64,000 nucleotides of DNA, taken from contig NC_135242.1 in assembly GCF_947623445.1 (NCBI RefSeq), positions 23,436,001 through 23,500,000 of the forward strand, in the 5' to 3' direction. Both the position numbers and the translations under genes were made by a program. The notes beneath the pieces were generated by a model. The model did not search any database. It worked only from the letters and a program-made list of their open reading frames with translations, and was not told where the DNA came from. Each line of letters starts with the position of its first letter. Position 1 is the stretch's first letter. Below, in pieces: positions 11,174 through 24,292 of the stretch. Source of the stretch: Clavelina lepadiformis. Its lineage: Eukaryota; Chordata; Ascidiacea; Aplousobranchia; Clavelinidae.

Positions 11174-13755
11174 TCAGTCGCAACGAAGTTTCATTTTAGT
11201 TTCTTTAAGAGATTCATCGTATCCCTTCCAAAGACGCCAAACAATTCCATGATTCACTCCACTTGATTCACGCATCCAGACTCCATTTAGCAACGAATAG
11301 GCGCAAGCTCCAAACCACCATCCTTGAGTTCCTCCCCATTGAGTTGCGCAGTTCATACCATCACTAATAGATTAAAACATGAAAGACTAAAATTACTTTT
11401 TTGAATTTCATTATACTGTATTCTATCTTGTACGTTACTGGCAGGATATAACTGAAAATCCTACTGAGATTGTGGCACTTAATGTTTATTCAGTTGGACA
11501 CAATTGTTCCTGAATGTAAGATGACGTACTGGGAATCGTTGTCGCTATCTTCTGTCGAATATGGGCGACCATTGTGATACGCTAAACTGTCCCCTGCATT
11601 TCCGCTGTATCCAGAAACACGAAGCCGATATAAATTTTCAGCTGATTCGATCGAAAACGAGCTGCAAAAACAACAACTTGCTTTAAAAGATTCGAATCCA
11701 GACAGCTAAGTTGTAATTTACTCAACAAAGTTTTACGTTGATTAACAAATGTAAGATTTTTAATGTTATTCATGTCACAACAATCGTCTTATGACCTATA
11801 ATCGGCGTGACGTTGGTTTCCATCGAAATCCCACAGCTCTATCTTGAGTCTGCATCTCCCTCCACGCGTCATCTCGTGGATGTTGTCGAGTCCTGTAAGT
11901 AATGACGCACGAATAATAGAACGAAAAACATCAAAATAAAATGTGTTTAATTTGAACTAACTTCCTCTTACCAAGCCAAAATTCCCCATCAATCTGGCCA
12001 AAACCGTTCGCGTAGTCGTCCCATCGTCGCCCGAAATCAACACTTCCGTCAATTCGTCTTTGAAAAATCTGTTAGTAATTAATTTTAGCACAAGTGTAAT
12101 ACGTTTAATTTATATGTTTAAATAATCTTCAGTGTATTACGTCATAATACAAGAAGTAAGGCAATATTTACGCTTCGCTTACAATACGCAAGATATATTT
12201 CGTTAAGTTGGAGCTCTTATTCCAGTGGCATGTTCAAATTTTTGCTAAAAATTTCAAGTTATGAAAAGTTTAAACTCATATTATAGGTAGCTGTTTGCTG
12301 CAGGTGATATGGATGAAATTAATCAGGTTTACGTGGCCTGGTTGAATTTCGCCCGTTTTCAATGCAAGCGACTTACGCAGTTCAATGTAATTGTTCCGCA
12401 TGTTGCATAAACGAAGCGAATTAGACACAACAGTAATGTTGGAATGCAACACAGTAATTATTATTAGCGTACAGTGATTTTTATGCATCATGGCATGTGA
12501 CCCAATGTGAGCTTATGATCGGCTCTGCTCAATCGCACACGACTAACACTCCTACAATTATCATTGTTGCAGAAAGTTGCATTAAAATTACAAGTAGACA
12601 GAGCTATCTTCCACAATTTTCGATCGATTTGTTTGAGTTTATCGGTAAGCGTTTTCGAACCAACCACAAGTTGGCAAACAACCTTCATTCAACGTTTTGA
12701 AATTTAAGTTTCCTAAAAGTGGAAAAAGGCACCTTTAAAAAAACGCGAATGCGTGTGAAAACAAATTCATTGTCGCTTAAATTTTTTTTCATTCTCATTA
12801 CAATGCAAATGAATAGCACACAACGCATTGCCGCCTTGAAGTCCACACAACTTGATAACTATCGCTTCAATACTACAAAGTAAGTGTATAAACTTTTATG
12901 TATATTTTTATACCTTTCAATATTACTGTATGTTCAATATAATATGTAAGCTATTACACTTATAATTGTGGAAAATCTTTCACTCACCGTCCATCCATCC
13001 TCGCAATAAACTTCAACACCACTTGTCAAAGTGTGAGGACCGTTGCTTGATGACGTAGAACATGACGTAATACTAGATGTTGTTGTCGTGGTAACAGTGG
13101 TAGTAGCCATGGTCGTGGTACTGGGAGGTGTAAGAAGCTCCTCGATTTCTGGAAACGATTTTTTGTTGTAAACAAGATTGAACTTTTCCAGCAAGGTTCC
13201 AGGCAAAACTCGCTCGTATTAAGCAATAAACATACAATTAAACAAGACAACAAGCCTAGACCATAGCATGTGAGTTCTATATAAGTGGTTGCGCATAGAT
13301 TGTAAAGCTACTGTAGTCTACATCTTTTGGTTGGTTGCCAGATGATTTTAAAATAACAAGGTCACAATAAAAATCGATTAACACATGAGTTTTATTACAA
13401 AGTTCTTTATGCTCGCAGGAAAAATGACGTTGATTAAAGTAATTAATCTAAGATTTAAAATCAACTTACTTGCCAGCTTGGTAGCTATGTCGGTTCCTAG
13501 CGACCCCAGAGCGCACGATTCTCCTTGCATCCCCTTCTGTCCAACTCCTCCGGGTTCTCCTTTGGCTCCTGGATTCCCTTGAGCTCCCGGAAGTCCGGAT
13601 TTTCCGGATCTTCCAACATCACCTTTGTCTCCTTTCTGCATGCTTGAATTGACGACGTCATCATCACAGACAGTGGTAAGGACTTGACGACATTGTTGCG
13701 AGTAGGTCATCCTGACGTAACAAGCCAATGATAACAGAAAAGTCACTCCTCTCAT
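11174..13755 (-). CDS. Ficolin-like gene B: collagen plus Thr-rich linker plus fibrinogen domain
   Basis: Six exons in matching phase: 13470-13755, 12988-13148, 11972-12068, 11796-11892, 11530-11661, 11174-11363, giving 320 residues. Exon 1 encodes a signal peptide, the CRQVLTTVC segment and about ten Gly-X-Y collagen triplets ([19 protein letters not shown] and on), then the ESCALGSLG neck. Exon 2 is longer than in the paralogues because of a threonine/serine-rich insert ([16 protein letters not shown]) that looks like a mucin-type O-glycosylated hinge. Exons 2-6 form the fibrinogen domain with [25 protein letters not shown], calcium loop [21 protein letters not shown] and the ending MKLRCD. 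Probably a secreted, trimeric carbohydrate-binding lectin of innate defence (family knowledge; no ligand residue tested). Confidence 0.88.
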
Positions 13756-13816
13756 GGTTGACTATGAAGATCTTCGGTTGAAGTTGATGATATTGAATCC
13801 CACCAAATCGCTGCTC

Positions 13817-13824
13817 TTTATATA
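13817..13824 (-). promoter_or_regulatory. TATA box of ficolin-like gene B
   Basis: TATATAAA on the minus strand about 62 bp before the ATG. The surrounding sequence is shared with the promoters of A, C and D. Confidence 0.7.
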
Positions 13825-14022
13825 GCCGTGTGTTGAAGCTCGTGGCTTCCAAGATGACGTAAAAAGGTCTCGGAAATAAGGTCGTCAAATTCGAAGATCA
13901 CGCCATCATGGCGCCTTATCCCGACCAAAACTATGTTGTCTGTGAAAACAAAAGCAGTAAAACGAAAGACAGGAAGTTAGAAAATTTTACGTCAAGAAAT
14001 GTGAGAAACTTGCGAAAAACAC

Positions 14023-14226
14023 CTGTTTAATTTTTCTGGTCATCCTCAACACAGATCCATTGACGTAATAACTTGATTGTTTTCCGGGAATATTCACAAA
14101 ACACATTTCCAACAACTTTGCTTGTGACGCATGATTGCTTATCCAATCATAGTCTGGCACCGGTTTTGCATCATCACAAGCTAATATGACGCAATTCAAC
14201 TCATTGATGACGTTAATAGTGAACAT
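14023..14226 (-). other. Possible small minus-strand exon, unrecognised
   Basis: An ATG at 14226 opens a frame with a hydrophobic start (MFTINVINELNCVILAC) that reaches a good donor site (AAACAG|GTGTTT) at 14023. It lies about 470 bp upstream of gene B. The equivalent sequence upstream of A and C is similar only in part. It could be a real short exon or chance. Confidence 0.25.
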
Positions 14227-14571
14227 TATGTAAAGTTGAATTGTTTTGAAAACGATAGGAATAAGTTTGAATGTTATTATCGCGATTCATTATTGGCTTT
14301 TGTTGGCTACAAAAACCCACTTGAACGTCAATTAACGAAATGCTTATTGTTTCGTATTACAGTGATATTGGCAAAGAAAGCATCAGCCAATTTCTTTACG
14401 AGATGTTTTTTCAGCAACGTAGCAAATTATTTCCTCAAGTCAACGAATATGTTTTTGCTGGTAATTGTTCTATGGCTGTGCTATGACTTGTTTCAGAACA
14501 TCTTATTGGTTAATTGCTTGCTAAGAACACCAACACCTGTTAAACGATGCAATTTCGATTCAGTCATTTAG

Positions 14572-17500
14572 ATTAGAAACATAAATTGTGGAAATATATC
14601 ACTTAAGTTTGCGCGACACGCAAATTCCTATTTGAGGCGGCAAGGGTCGGCATGCTTAGTGGGTATTTCACGGGCACATGAAGCGTGTGTTTAGGTTACA
14701 TGCTCGGTCGCTTAAAACGGATAAAGCGTTCCGTGAATTAGATTCGGGATTCGTTCATGTCGACCTTCATGATATTCGGGTTCGCACGAACTTGAACAAT
14801 CTTCCTCGCGGCATATCCCTAGTGTTTAGGTTACATGTTCGGTCGCTTAAAACGAATGAGAAGTATTTGATTCAGGTTGATGTTGGTTTTGACTTAGGTA
14901 ATTTCCCTTACCACTATAAGCCGGTTGCGTAAATAGACTTTTACAAAAGTTAATTGTGTGTTCAAAGTGCTGACGACGTTCGAATAAATGACGTAAAACT
15001 TTGCATGTGTAACGTATATGTTCATAGTACACAGTCAGGTTCTTATCGAGGTAACGGCTGCCGCAACAACCGGACTTTCTTCAGTCACTACTGCTATGAC
15101 TCACACGGTCAATCCACCATTTAGTAAAACGGGAACAACGAGTAGAAAGTTAACTGCGCGCTGGGATGTCAACTAAAATACTCGTTCTGGGTCAACAACT
15201 AAAAAACGTCTAAACCCCAGCAATTAAGTCACATCTCGAATCCTTCCTATCAAAGTCAGTCACCCTTCCCATTTTAGCTTGATTTTAGCACCTCGACCTA
15301 ATCAACTGAAGAGAGAGAATAAGATCAAAGTGATGGCCTTAGGAGTTAAGTCCAAGCAAATGAAACTTGCGTGTGAACAAAAGCATAGAAAAATAAGTAA
15401 AATACAACTCACCACAGTGAAAACACACGCACACAAAGAGGCTAGAAATAAAGTAATACGAGAGAAACAAACGGTACAGTGCAGGGATGGAGAACCACTG
15501 ACCTGCCTTTTCAGTGACCCACTTTTCGTTTCAAAAATTATAACAAAATATGAACAAATGTTTCAGTGACGATTATGGTGCTAGATATTTGTAATAAACC
15601 CCAGCCTAATTTTAATCTAGTACTGTACTAAATTTCTGTACAGAACACTGGCACTGCTACTCATCCCGTAGTAGTGCGTTATCACGCTTAGTCTAGGCGT
15701 TTATGACGTAACAAAACTATTGTGCTGTTCATAGATAGCCAATCATTTTGCTGATTTCTACCCTTTGTAGCGATTGCCTGATGACGTTTAGGATTACTCA
15801 TGAATTTCATGAAATCAAGGACCAGGAATCGTCTCAGCCCAGATTTACAGCTGCAGGTTGAGCTGAAAACTACACATTATCAGCCCAGGAACCCATAAAA
15901 CTTGCAGAGAAGATGCAGCAGCAAGTTTCTCAACGATATTGACCTTTAATTCAATCCATGACCAACTTTTGTTTTTTCCAGGTCTCATGTGTGACTCGTT
16001 CAATTAAAAAGGTTCGTCATCCCTATACTATAGGGTCTAACTTCATTTTCAAAGCAACGAAAAGTGAAGTAAACTCATACTGTGAAACTTTCAATTAAAT
16101 AAATAAATACTTAAACAGTGAACGCAAATTGAAATACGAAAAATATATCGTTACACATGCAATTAAAATAAGTTTTGTTCAGCTATTAAGAAAATTTTTT
16201 AATTGTAACTTATGCTTAGAATTTGAAAACAGGAAGACATCGCTGGTTGCAATTACTCCAAAGGCACCGCATGCTACTTGCAACTTTGACGTGCCTGGTG
16301 AGAATTGAGAAATAAAATAATGCTTCAGAACAGAGTTAACTGGAAGCACAACAAGGTGCTGCCACGGTGTGTTTTGGTGTTCAACAAACAGTGACCGCTG
16401 GTGGACGTGCCTGTACGTCGTTACATTTTATCTGAGGTTACCAACGTTCACTGACTCAGCATTTTTCCCTCATAACTAATTTAATGGGAAGGGTTCAAGT
16501 TTAAGCTCCCAGGTGAACTTTTGAGGAATAGAATGTAACCTCCAGCAACCCGTTAAATAGAGAGCTTGCAAAGTATGTTGCAGCCCTAAAGGCAATAATG
16601 AAATATATTAAGCCAGTTCGGACTACAAGCTATAAGAACTTTCAGAAAGATTACGTAGATCCTTGACGAAGTTCTGTGAGAAGGTTTATGTCAGGGTAGA
16701 AAAACAATCAACCCTTTCAAAGTATATTGTTGCCTGCACACTGTCAAAAGTCGTTTTATATGTAGAGTGGATTTCTCCTTGAGACAGATACAGGATGCTG
16801 ATGAGAAAAAAATAAATTAAAACCAACGATTAAAACGGCCAAAGAACTTGAAACCAGGGATTTGGAAGATGCACATTTTGCTGATCAGGTTCTTCAATAA
16901 GCCGGAAGAAAAGCTTAATGCAAAAAAAGGACGTAATTAAGGAATTCAGTTGAAATAATACTTGTTTAAAGAAAACGCAACAATTTTTTGTTTCAATCTA
17001 TGGCTATGACACCTGATAGTTTGAAATAATATTCATCCTTCAAGTATATTACTTTATTACAATATATAACCAGCGTGGCTGATTCACACAGAAAATGCAT
17101 TGAAACGTTGTTTTTAATTAAAAACCAAATTCTTGACAGATTTGTTATTATTAGCACGCACATACATGCTAACAGAGCACAAGGTCAATGAACAAAACAA
17201 CAACATACTTTGTCATAGCCTGGAACTCACCGACAGGAAACAATCAAACTTTTGAATGAAGCAAACTGCTCCACAATCCGACAACAGGCCACAACATTTG
17301 AGGTGATGATAATATACAGTGTTGATTACGCTATAGCAGGAGCGTATAAACTTTATATTAGCGCTTTATTATAAATCGACTCTAACAATCTTAGTTCGTG
17401 TTATTTCTACAAAACTTACACGAAATCGAATGGTTTCATAAACTTTGCTTTGTGTACTTTTCAAGAACCGCGCTTATTTCTTTGGTGATCACTCATGCGA

Positions 17501-17690
17501 GACGCAATATACTTTTCATGATTTGTCATTTTGTAGACAAGTGATTATGAAATAAACTTACCATATATATTAAGTTGGCTTGTTTGTTGTTTTTCCAAAT
17601 TTTAATTGTTATATTCTTTCTATTTCTAACGAATTTTGCTTACAAAAAAGACGTTTATAACTTTATATTATTATGTTGCAGTTCTTAAAT
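14572..17690. other. Gene-poor region
   Basis: A 32-base motif (start GTGTTTAGGTTACATG) occurs at 14686 and 14819, forming a short internal repeat in an otherwise unrecognised plus-strand frame (14678-14932). The frame at 15279-15569 is basic and low-complexity and shows no family. At 15481 CAGGGATGGAGAACC is mirrored near 16008-16022, possibly an eroded hAT element. Otherwise I see nothing I can support. Confidence 0.4.
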
Positions 17691-19580
17691 ACCAGAATGG
17701 TTATGTTCCGCATTTCTTGTCGTGATCCTCTTACTTTCCACGTGACCATAGATTTCGAGGATTCGGCAGCCATGGCATGCTGGAGATCATGGAGTTCCTC
17801 AAATCAGATACCCAGACTGACCAGACTCATGGTCCATTGGTATTCCTATAATGAGACTTATCAATCTAGATTCTATAGAAACTATAGACGCTTCTCAGAG
17901 GTGGGCAGTCTGTACTTTTAAAGTACCGTCGGTAACGGTACCGGTACCGGTACTCGGGAAAAAATGTATCGACGGTTCCGGTATTGGGTACTATTTTAAA
18001 AAAGTAGTCGGTACTTTGTCGGTACTCGGTACCAGTAATTTTTGTGTAAAAAAATGCTGCTGCAAATGCCGTGTTTGCCGCTATTATGACTCTGCTAAAG
18101 TTTACTCCAGGTCAAAAAATATGTGACGTTACTCGCTTGCAATTTTACTTGACATTTCTAAATTGAAAAAGATCTATACATTCTAAAATTGGCATTAACG
18201 GTTGATTAACACGTATTTTTGAAAACACACTCGTAAAATTACGATATAATCACGTGAAAATTACCGAGTACCGGGATTGATCGAAATTTCTTGAAAAAGG
18301 AGTTCGGTACAGAGATTCGGCACCGTGGTACAATAATTCGAAAAGTACTGCGTTACAGTAATTCGGTACTATAGTACTGCGGTACTGCCCACCTATGATG
18401 CTTCTCTAGACGCAGAACTGGACCCACTGGACACTTAATAAAGTGATCCGAATATTTCAGGCAGAAACCGGGTCAGACGCTGAGTACGTATTTGGAGTAG
18501 GGATTTGGAAGGTGCGCATTTTGCTGATCAGGTCCTTGGATAAGCTGAAGGAAAAGCTCAATTTAAAAAAGTAAGTAATTGAGGAATTTTCTCAACAGAA
18601 TCAAACTACTAACTCAGTTGAAATAATGTTCGTTTAAAGAAAATGCAGCAGATTTTAAACTTAATCCAGGACCATGACACCTGATACTTTGAAAATAATA
18701 TTCATCCTTCAGGTTACTTACGTTATGGATGGTGGCTGATTCAAACAGCAAATGCATTGAAAAGTTGTTTTTTAATTAAAAACCACATTCTTGACAAAGT
18801 TGTTATTATTAGAACGCGCATATACGCTAACAGAGTACAAGGTCAACCAGCAAAATAACACCATACTTCGTCATAGCCTGGAATGCACCGACAGGAAACA
18901 AACTTTTGAATGAAGTAAACTTATCCACAAACTTAAATGAAGACAACAGGCCCACAGCATTTGAGGTGATGATAATATGAATTAATTATCGATTATGCAA
19001 TAGCGGGGCTTGCTATAACTTTATAGTAAAACTCTATTATAAATCGACTTTAACAATCTTACTTCGCACTATTTCTAGTGCATTTATTCACAAAATCAAA
19101 TGACGTCATAAGCAACACTTTATGTACTTTTCCAGAACCGCGCTCGCTCATTATGTGGTGATCACTCAAGCGTGACGTGATATGTTTTCCATGATTTCAT
19201 CTATTTCGTTTACTTTCAAATGTAAATTTTATCATGGTATACATCGTACAATAGCTTACTTCAACTTCTCAGTTCACAAAAATAATCAAACCTTTGTTGA
19301 TTGGTCATAAATGTCGAAAAATGATTTTAACATAGGTTTATATCAGACATTTACTTTGCTTTGTTTTAGTATAGGTCGTGAGCGTGCTATTTTCCATGTG
19401 ACCCTACATGAGCGTAATTCGGCAACCCTGGCATGCTGGATATCATGGAGTTCCCCAAATCTGATACCCAGAATGACCAGAGTTATGGTCCATTGGCATC
19501 CATGCAATGAGACTTATCAGTCTGATGGAACAATGGATGCTTCTCTAGGCGCAGCACTGGACCAACTGTACACTTAACAA
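17690..19580 (+). repeat. Tandem pair of an unrecognised module (17690-18430 and 19370-19580)
   Basis: Both copies read, on the plus strand, FHVT, then ACW-SWSS, IPR-TR-MVHW and NETYQS words. The surrounding 16850-17540 is likewise related to 18500-19200, so a unit of about 1.7 kb was duplicated. The first copy is split by a hAT element (17896-18397). Family and coding status are unknown; the frames are short and no splice chain was found. Confidence 0.5.
17896..18397. mobile_element. Non-autonomous hAT element, 502 bp, GGTACC-rich
   Basis: Ends are inverted repeats CAGAGGTGGGCAGT and, inverted at the right, CATAGGTGGGCAGT. Flanks are the octamers ACGCTTCT (17888-17895) and ATGCTTCT (18398-18405), one mismatch apart. 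The paralogous module at about 19529 has a single ATGCTTCT followed by CTAGGCGCAG, that is, the empty site. The interior is full of GGTACC/GGTACT words and has no transposase. Confidence 0.88.
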
Positions 19581-19599
19581 AGTGAAAAGTGATTTGAAT

Positions 19600-21780
19600 G
19601 TTTCAGACAGAACTCAAATCAGACGCTGAGTAACCAGAGCTTCCCAACAAAGGACGAGACGTGGAAACATATTCATGATCTCTATATTGAGAAGCTACAT
19701 CGATCTATTTTGTATGTTTCAAGGCAATCCAGGTCTATTCAACCACGCCGTGAGTTCGACACTGAGCTTTCTTATCCAAGTCCTTATACCTTTCGGCTGA
19801 CAAGTGCGAACGCCGGTCAGCTATAAGGAAATCATCCACAAGGTTATCAAAAGTCAAAGTTAAGGACAATAACGTAGAAATATGATTGTAAATTTGGCCA
19901 CCAAACCCATCAAATAATTGATGTCCAAAGTTGAGTTGAGTTCAGTTCACAGTGTAAACTCATATTAATGTATGCTGATATTTACGCCACAATTTTTACT
20001 GAATTTTTTTTGTTTGACAGATTCCGTTCTCAACGCTCCGCCGTCGGTCATTTCGTTGACTGTCGCTTTTTTCCCACAGGTATGACGTGTGGCGATACTG
20101 CCAAGTCATGGAATGCAGAATGAAATGGAAATGGCTCTTTGTCAACATCAAGTGTAAATTTGTGAAGTTTTGTTCAAAAATGTTTCCAATTGCCTTTAGT
20201 GCAATAGATTTGCAATGTATTGTGGTAGCTACATGAATAATGTTTCATGTTTCAGAGCGATCCATATCTCTTTAGCACGCAGCGAGTTCTACGCTGAGCT
20301 GTTTGGTCACATGTCTTATACCTTTCGGCTGACAAGTGGGAACACTGATCAGCTAAAAGCAAAGCATCCCAGGTCATCAAAGGTCAAAGTTGAGGACAAT
20401 GAGGCAAAGATTAAATAAGAACAAACAAGGTCACAGTTAAACAAATTTACTTGTACAACTTACACATGCATGATGTCATATATAACCTATTCTTTTATGT
20501 ATGTGTTGCAGATTACTTTGATGAGTGGCCTTCAAAGAATCAGTATCCTTGCTACTCACAAACTATGAGGTAGTCAAGTTAACCATAATGTCACTTTCCA
20601 TCTGTGCAACATGTTGCAATAAAAATTAAATTCCTTGCAAAGAAGCTTATATTTTTAAATTTCAGACCCAAACGTTACCTGCTTGTACAACTGTAATATA
20701 ACTAACAACTTTATATAAACGAAACCGTTTGTTTCTGTTGTTTCGTGTATTTTTTTGCGCTTTCAATTAAACGGATCTGTTTTTGATTATAGCAGTTACG
20801 CAAAGCTTTACGGAACAGACATTAATTGAAGTTTTGTTATTCAATGATTAATCATTGTTTCGTGGTTATTTTTTGCCATTATTTGTGCGGAGCGAATATT
20901 ACGATTTTAACCGTTTGTTTTCTGCTGTAGCACAATAAAGAACGTGCTCAAACGATTAATGAACAAAAAGTAGCTAAACCCAAGGGCTTAGATCTTGCAA
21001 GATAGCAAAATACAATAATGCGATGATATGATTGTATATTTCGCCACCAAACCCATCAAATAATTGAGATCCAAAGTTGTGTTGAGTTAACTTGGTTGTT
21101 TAATGTATGCTCATATTTAAGCCACAATTTTTAGTGAATTTTTTTTGTTTGACATATTCCGGTCTCAAAACTCCACCGTCGGTCATTTCGTAGACTGTCG
21201 CTTTTTTCCCACGGGTATGACTTGTGGCGATACCGCCGAGTCATGGAATGCAGAATGAAATGGAAATGGCTCCTTGTCAACATCAAGTGGTCTGTAATGT
21301 AAATTTGTGAAGCATTGTTGAGAATTTCTTCCAATTGCCTTTAATGCTACAGGTATGCAACGTTTTGTGGTAGAAGCATTGGTAGAAGCTACATTGATAT
21401 ATTTTTTATGTTTCAGGGCGATCCAGATCTCTTTTACCACGCCTAGAGTCCTAAGATGAGCATGTGTCATGTGTCTTTATACCTTTCGGCTGACAAGTGC
21501 GAACGCCAGTCAGCTAAAATCAAAGCATCCCAGGTCATCAAAGGTCAAAGTCAAGGACAAAGAGGCAAAGATCAAATAAGACCATTCAAGGTCACAGTTA
21601 AATAAATTTACTTGTACAACTTACACATGCATGATGTCATATATAAATAATTATATTATTTGTTGCAGATTTCTTTGATGAGTGGTCTTCAAAGGATCAG
21701 ATTCCTTGCTACTCAAAAACTATGAAGTAGTCAAGTTAACCATATTGTCACTTTCCATCTGTGCAACATTTTGCAAGAAA
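19600..21780 (+). repeat. Tandem duplicated module with conserved last exon (19960-20600 and 21000-21780)
   Basis: Two copies, about 1.1 kb apart, share sequence from AACCCATCAAATAATTGA onward. Both end in a candidate terminal exon after TTGCAG: at 20512-20575 it reads DYFDEWPSKNQYPCYSQ and at 21669-21730 DFFDEWSSKDQIPCYSK, each followed by TAG. Base changes keep the frame and the acceptor, suggesting a former or present coding exon. Each copy also has the segment TTTCGGCTGACAAGTG. Further pieces are at 19700-19850 and 23905-23940. I do not recognise the protein, and no complete gene could be built. Confidence 0.45.
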
Positions 21781-22072
21781 TACTAAAAATTTTTGCAAAT
21801 TTTTTCTAACTTGACAAGCTAGACACAAACTTTTTCTGTTTGTGCTATTGTATTATAACCATCAACATCGTACAAACATAACCGTTTGATCTTGTTACTT
21901 TGTTTCCTCAGAAATGATGTGGATGTTGTATGGTTTTAATTAGACAGAGCAGCCTCTGAATACAGCAATTATGCAAAGCTTTGCAGAAAAACTTTACTAG
22001 ATGTTATGCTATTTACTTAAATTTTTCTTGTAATATCGTTTATATTTCGTCATTAACAATAATAATCAAGTT

Positions 22073-22340
22073 GTCAACTTGCTGATGACAAGTAGCACGG
22101 CCACCAAACACAGAAATACAGAAGCGAAAAGTTCCACATTTAAAGTCAGGTTATCCAAACTATAGCAGACGACCAGCCGTTAGAGCAACAGATTGCTGAT
22201 ACTTTATAGGTCCAACGCTGTACATCAGTGGATGGGAAATACATTTGTGCATCAGCGAAATATCAGTTTCCTTTGGCCATATATGGTAATAATGTTGGGC
22301 GTTGGTGTCGAGCTGTAGACTGTACAGCATAATTGCATCG
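22073..22340 (-). repeat. Repeat module R, copy 2, eroded
   Basis: Same module as at 1-345, starting GTCAACTTGCTGATGAC. The conserved SAWDGVS region is deleted here while the flanks remain, so this copy is not coding. Confidence 0.6.
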
Positions 22341-22649
22341 ATGATAACACAAGGGAACACAATTTTTGTTGACTTTGATCTAACCATTGTTTTTGACTAC
22401 CTTTTGGGCGCTGAATCCAAAAATGACATCAGTTTTTTTCTATCACGTCATGCTTTTCAGCTAGGCACTCACCACTTTGTCTCATAACCCACAAAAAGTA
22501 CAACATTTAAGGCATCTGCGTTTATTGTATAAAACGTTTTAAGAACTACAAGCAACCGAAAGTAACTCAATGGTTTTCAAATAGACATTTGTATAACTCT
22601 ATTCTGTTCCTTAAAACGGATATTGCTTCTGCAGGACAAATAAAGTGCG

Positions 22650-23720
22650 AGTTTTAGGGCAAAAATTTACGCTTGTAGCTTTTCCTGGCCTGTTCAAGCT
22701 GTGGGCAGTCTCGCTTAATACTCCAGCAATAGTCAGCCAGCATATGTAAGTCCCATCTTCCCTGATATCTTTCCTCCATCACCTTCAGATCTTGGTGGAA
22801 TCTTTCTCCTTGCTCATCGCTGACCGCACCAAGGTTTTCCGGGAAGTTAGCAAGATGGCTATGAAAAAATGCATCTTGATGCTCATGTTGCAGCTGAGTT
22901 CGTTGCTTTCCAATAGCTTCTGAACAATTTCGATATAATTCTCTCCCCGTGTATTCCCAAGAAATCCCTTGACAAGGTTTTTAAATGATAACCACACATT
23001 TTCTTCCAATTCTGACATTGAAACACTGAAACGGTTATCTTTGATGAGTTGCCGAATTTGTGGACCGTCAAATACACCAGCCTTAATTTTTTGTGTTGAC
23101 AGGCGAGGAAAAGCCAAAACGAGATAATTGAAACAGTTGCTTTCAGTTGACAGTGCTTTAACGAATTGCTTCATTAGGCCGAGCTTTATATGTAGAGGTG
23201 GGAAAATAATTTTCTCTCTGTCAACAAGTGGCTCATGTAGAATATTGGGATCACCAGGTTTAAGGTCAGATCTCGGAGGCCAGTTCCTCTCCACTCAGTG
23301 CTGATCTCGAGCCCTGCTGTCCCACATACACAAATAGCAGGGGTACTTTGTGTATCTGTGTTGCTGACCAAGAAGAAAACATACCATTTTAAGGTCAACA
23401 CATATGATCCAATTGTGCTTGTGATATTGCAACAATTCAATGACTCTTTTTATATTTCCGTATTCTTCACGAAGACTAACTGAATGTGCAATTGGTACTG
23501 CACCGTATAAATTGCCATTATGGAGAAGGACGCACTTTAAGCTCCTCTTTGAGCTGTCAATGAACATTCGCCATTCAGCTGAGTTGTAGATCGGAATTCC
23601 CAACTCCTCCAGTAAACCCTGTATATCATGGCAATACACAAAGCTACTGTCACTTCGAAAGTACGCTAAAAACGCACTTTCTCTCCATCGGTTCTCTCTA
23701 AATCATTGCCTGTGCCTTTT
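22650..23720 (-). pseudogene. Decayed transposon-associated conserved protein gene
   Basis: Minus-strand pieces in order: YCHDIQGLLEELG, FIDSSKRSLKCVLLHNGN, HNWIICVDLKMV, YTKYPCYLCMWDSRA, then LGLMKQFVKAL, GPQIRQLIKD, NYIEIVQKLLES, NMSIKMHF and GAVSDEQGERFHQD, ending near 22655. These words belong to a multi-copy protein seen in many insect and cnidarian genomes and generally regarded as part of a mobile element; the exact superfamily is not something I can name. The copy is broken in a few places. No terminal repeats were found around it. Confidence 0.65.
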
Positions 23721-23959
23721 TAGCTTGATAATTCAGTTGACCCTTCTTGTATATAACTTACTATATGTTTAGCTTGTGCATTCCTATTACGTATGGAAAA
23801 GCAATACGGCTAAAGTCGTGAAAAGTTGCATATTTTGGATGTATGCTGTAGAGCAAAAAATTATTATTATTAGCAAGTTATTATTAAGTTATATTATTAT
23901 TATCCAGATCTCTTTTACCAAGCCGCGAGTTCTACGCTACGAACCTAGCGAACGAACCT

Positions 23960-24250
23960 CTAACCATACCTCACTTCCCCCTCAAACCGAATGCCACCAC
24001 TGGTCAGTTGCTTTCTTCAATTAACCATATTTTAAGCTAAAAGATTTTTTGGCTCGTCACTGTTATTGTCTCGTGAAAGTAAAATACAACACGCAACGAT
24101 ATGTTAAATTTTTTTAAATTTTCTCTTGCAATAGCTGTTGTTTTGTTCTTGAAATGATAAACGTAGATAGACGTCATCTGCTCCGCTTATATAACAATGA
24201 CTAATACATTGGCTTCACGAAAGCAAACGTTTTGCTTCCAAGCTCACACT
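23960..24250. repeat. Dispersed repeat shared with 50741-51000
   Basis: From CCACTGGTCAGTTGC through GACTAATACATTG the sequence matches 50790-50998 with scattered differences. No coding content or ends could be defined. Confidence 0.6.
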
Positions 24251-24292
24251 TTCAATCTTTACTTCGATCTTTTGCTTTGTTCATGTGGCAGA

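Noticed and set aside
14236-14571. 111-codon plus-strand frame next to gene B
   Set aside because: No domain, and not preserved in the paralogous upstream regions of A, C or D.
15481-16025. Possible eroded hAT element with CAGGGATGGAGAACC ends
   Set aside because: The two ends match imperfectly and no 8-bp target duplication could be found.
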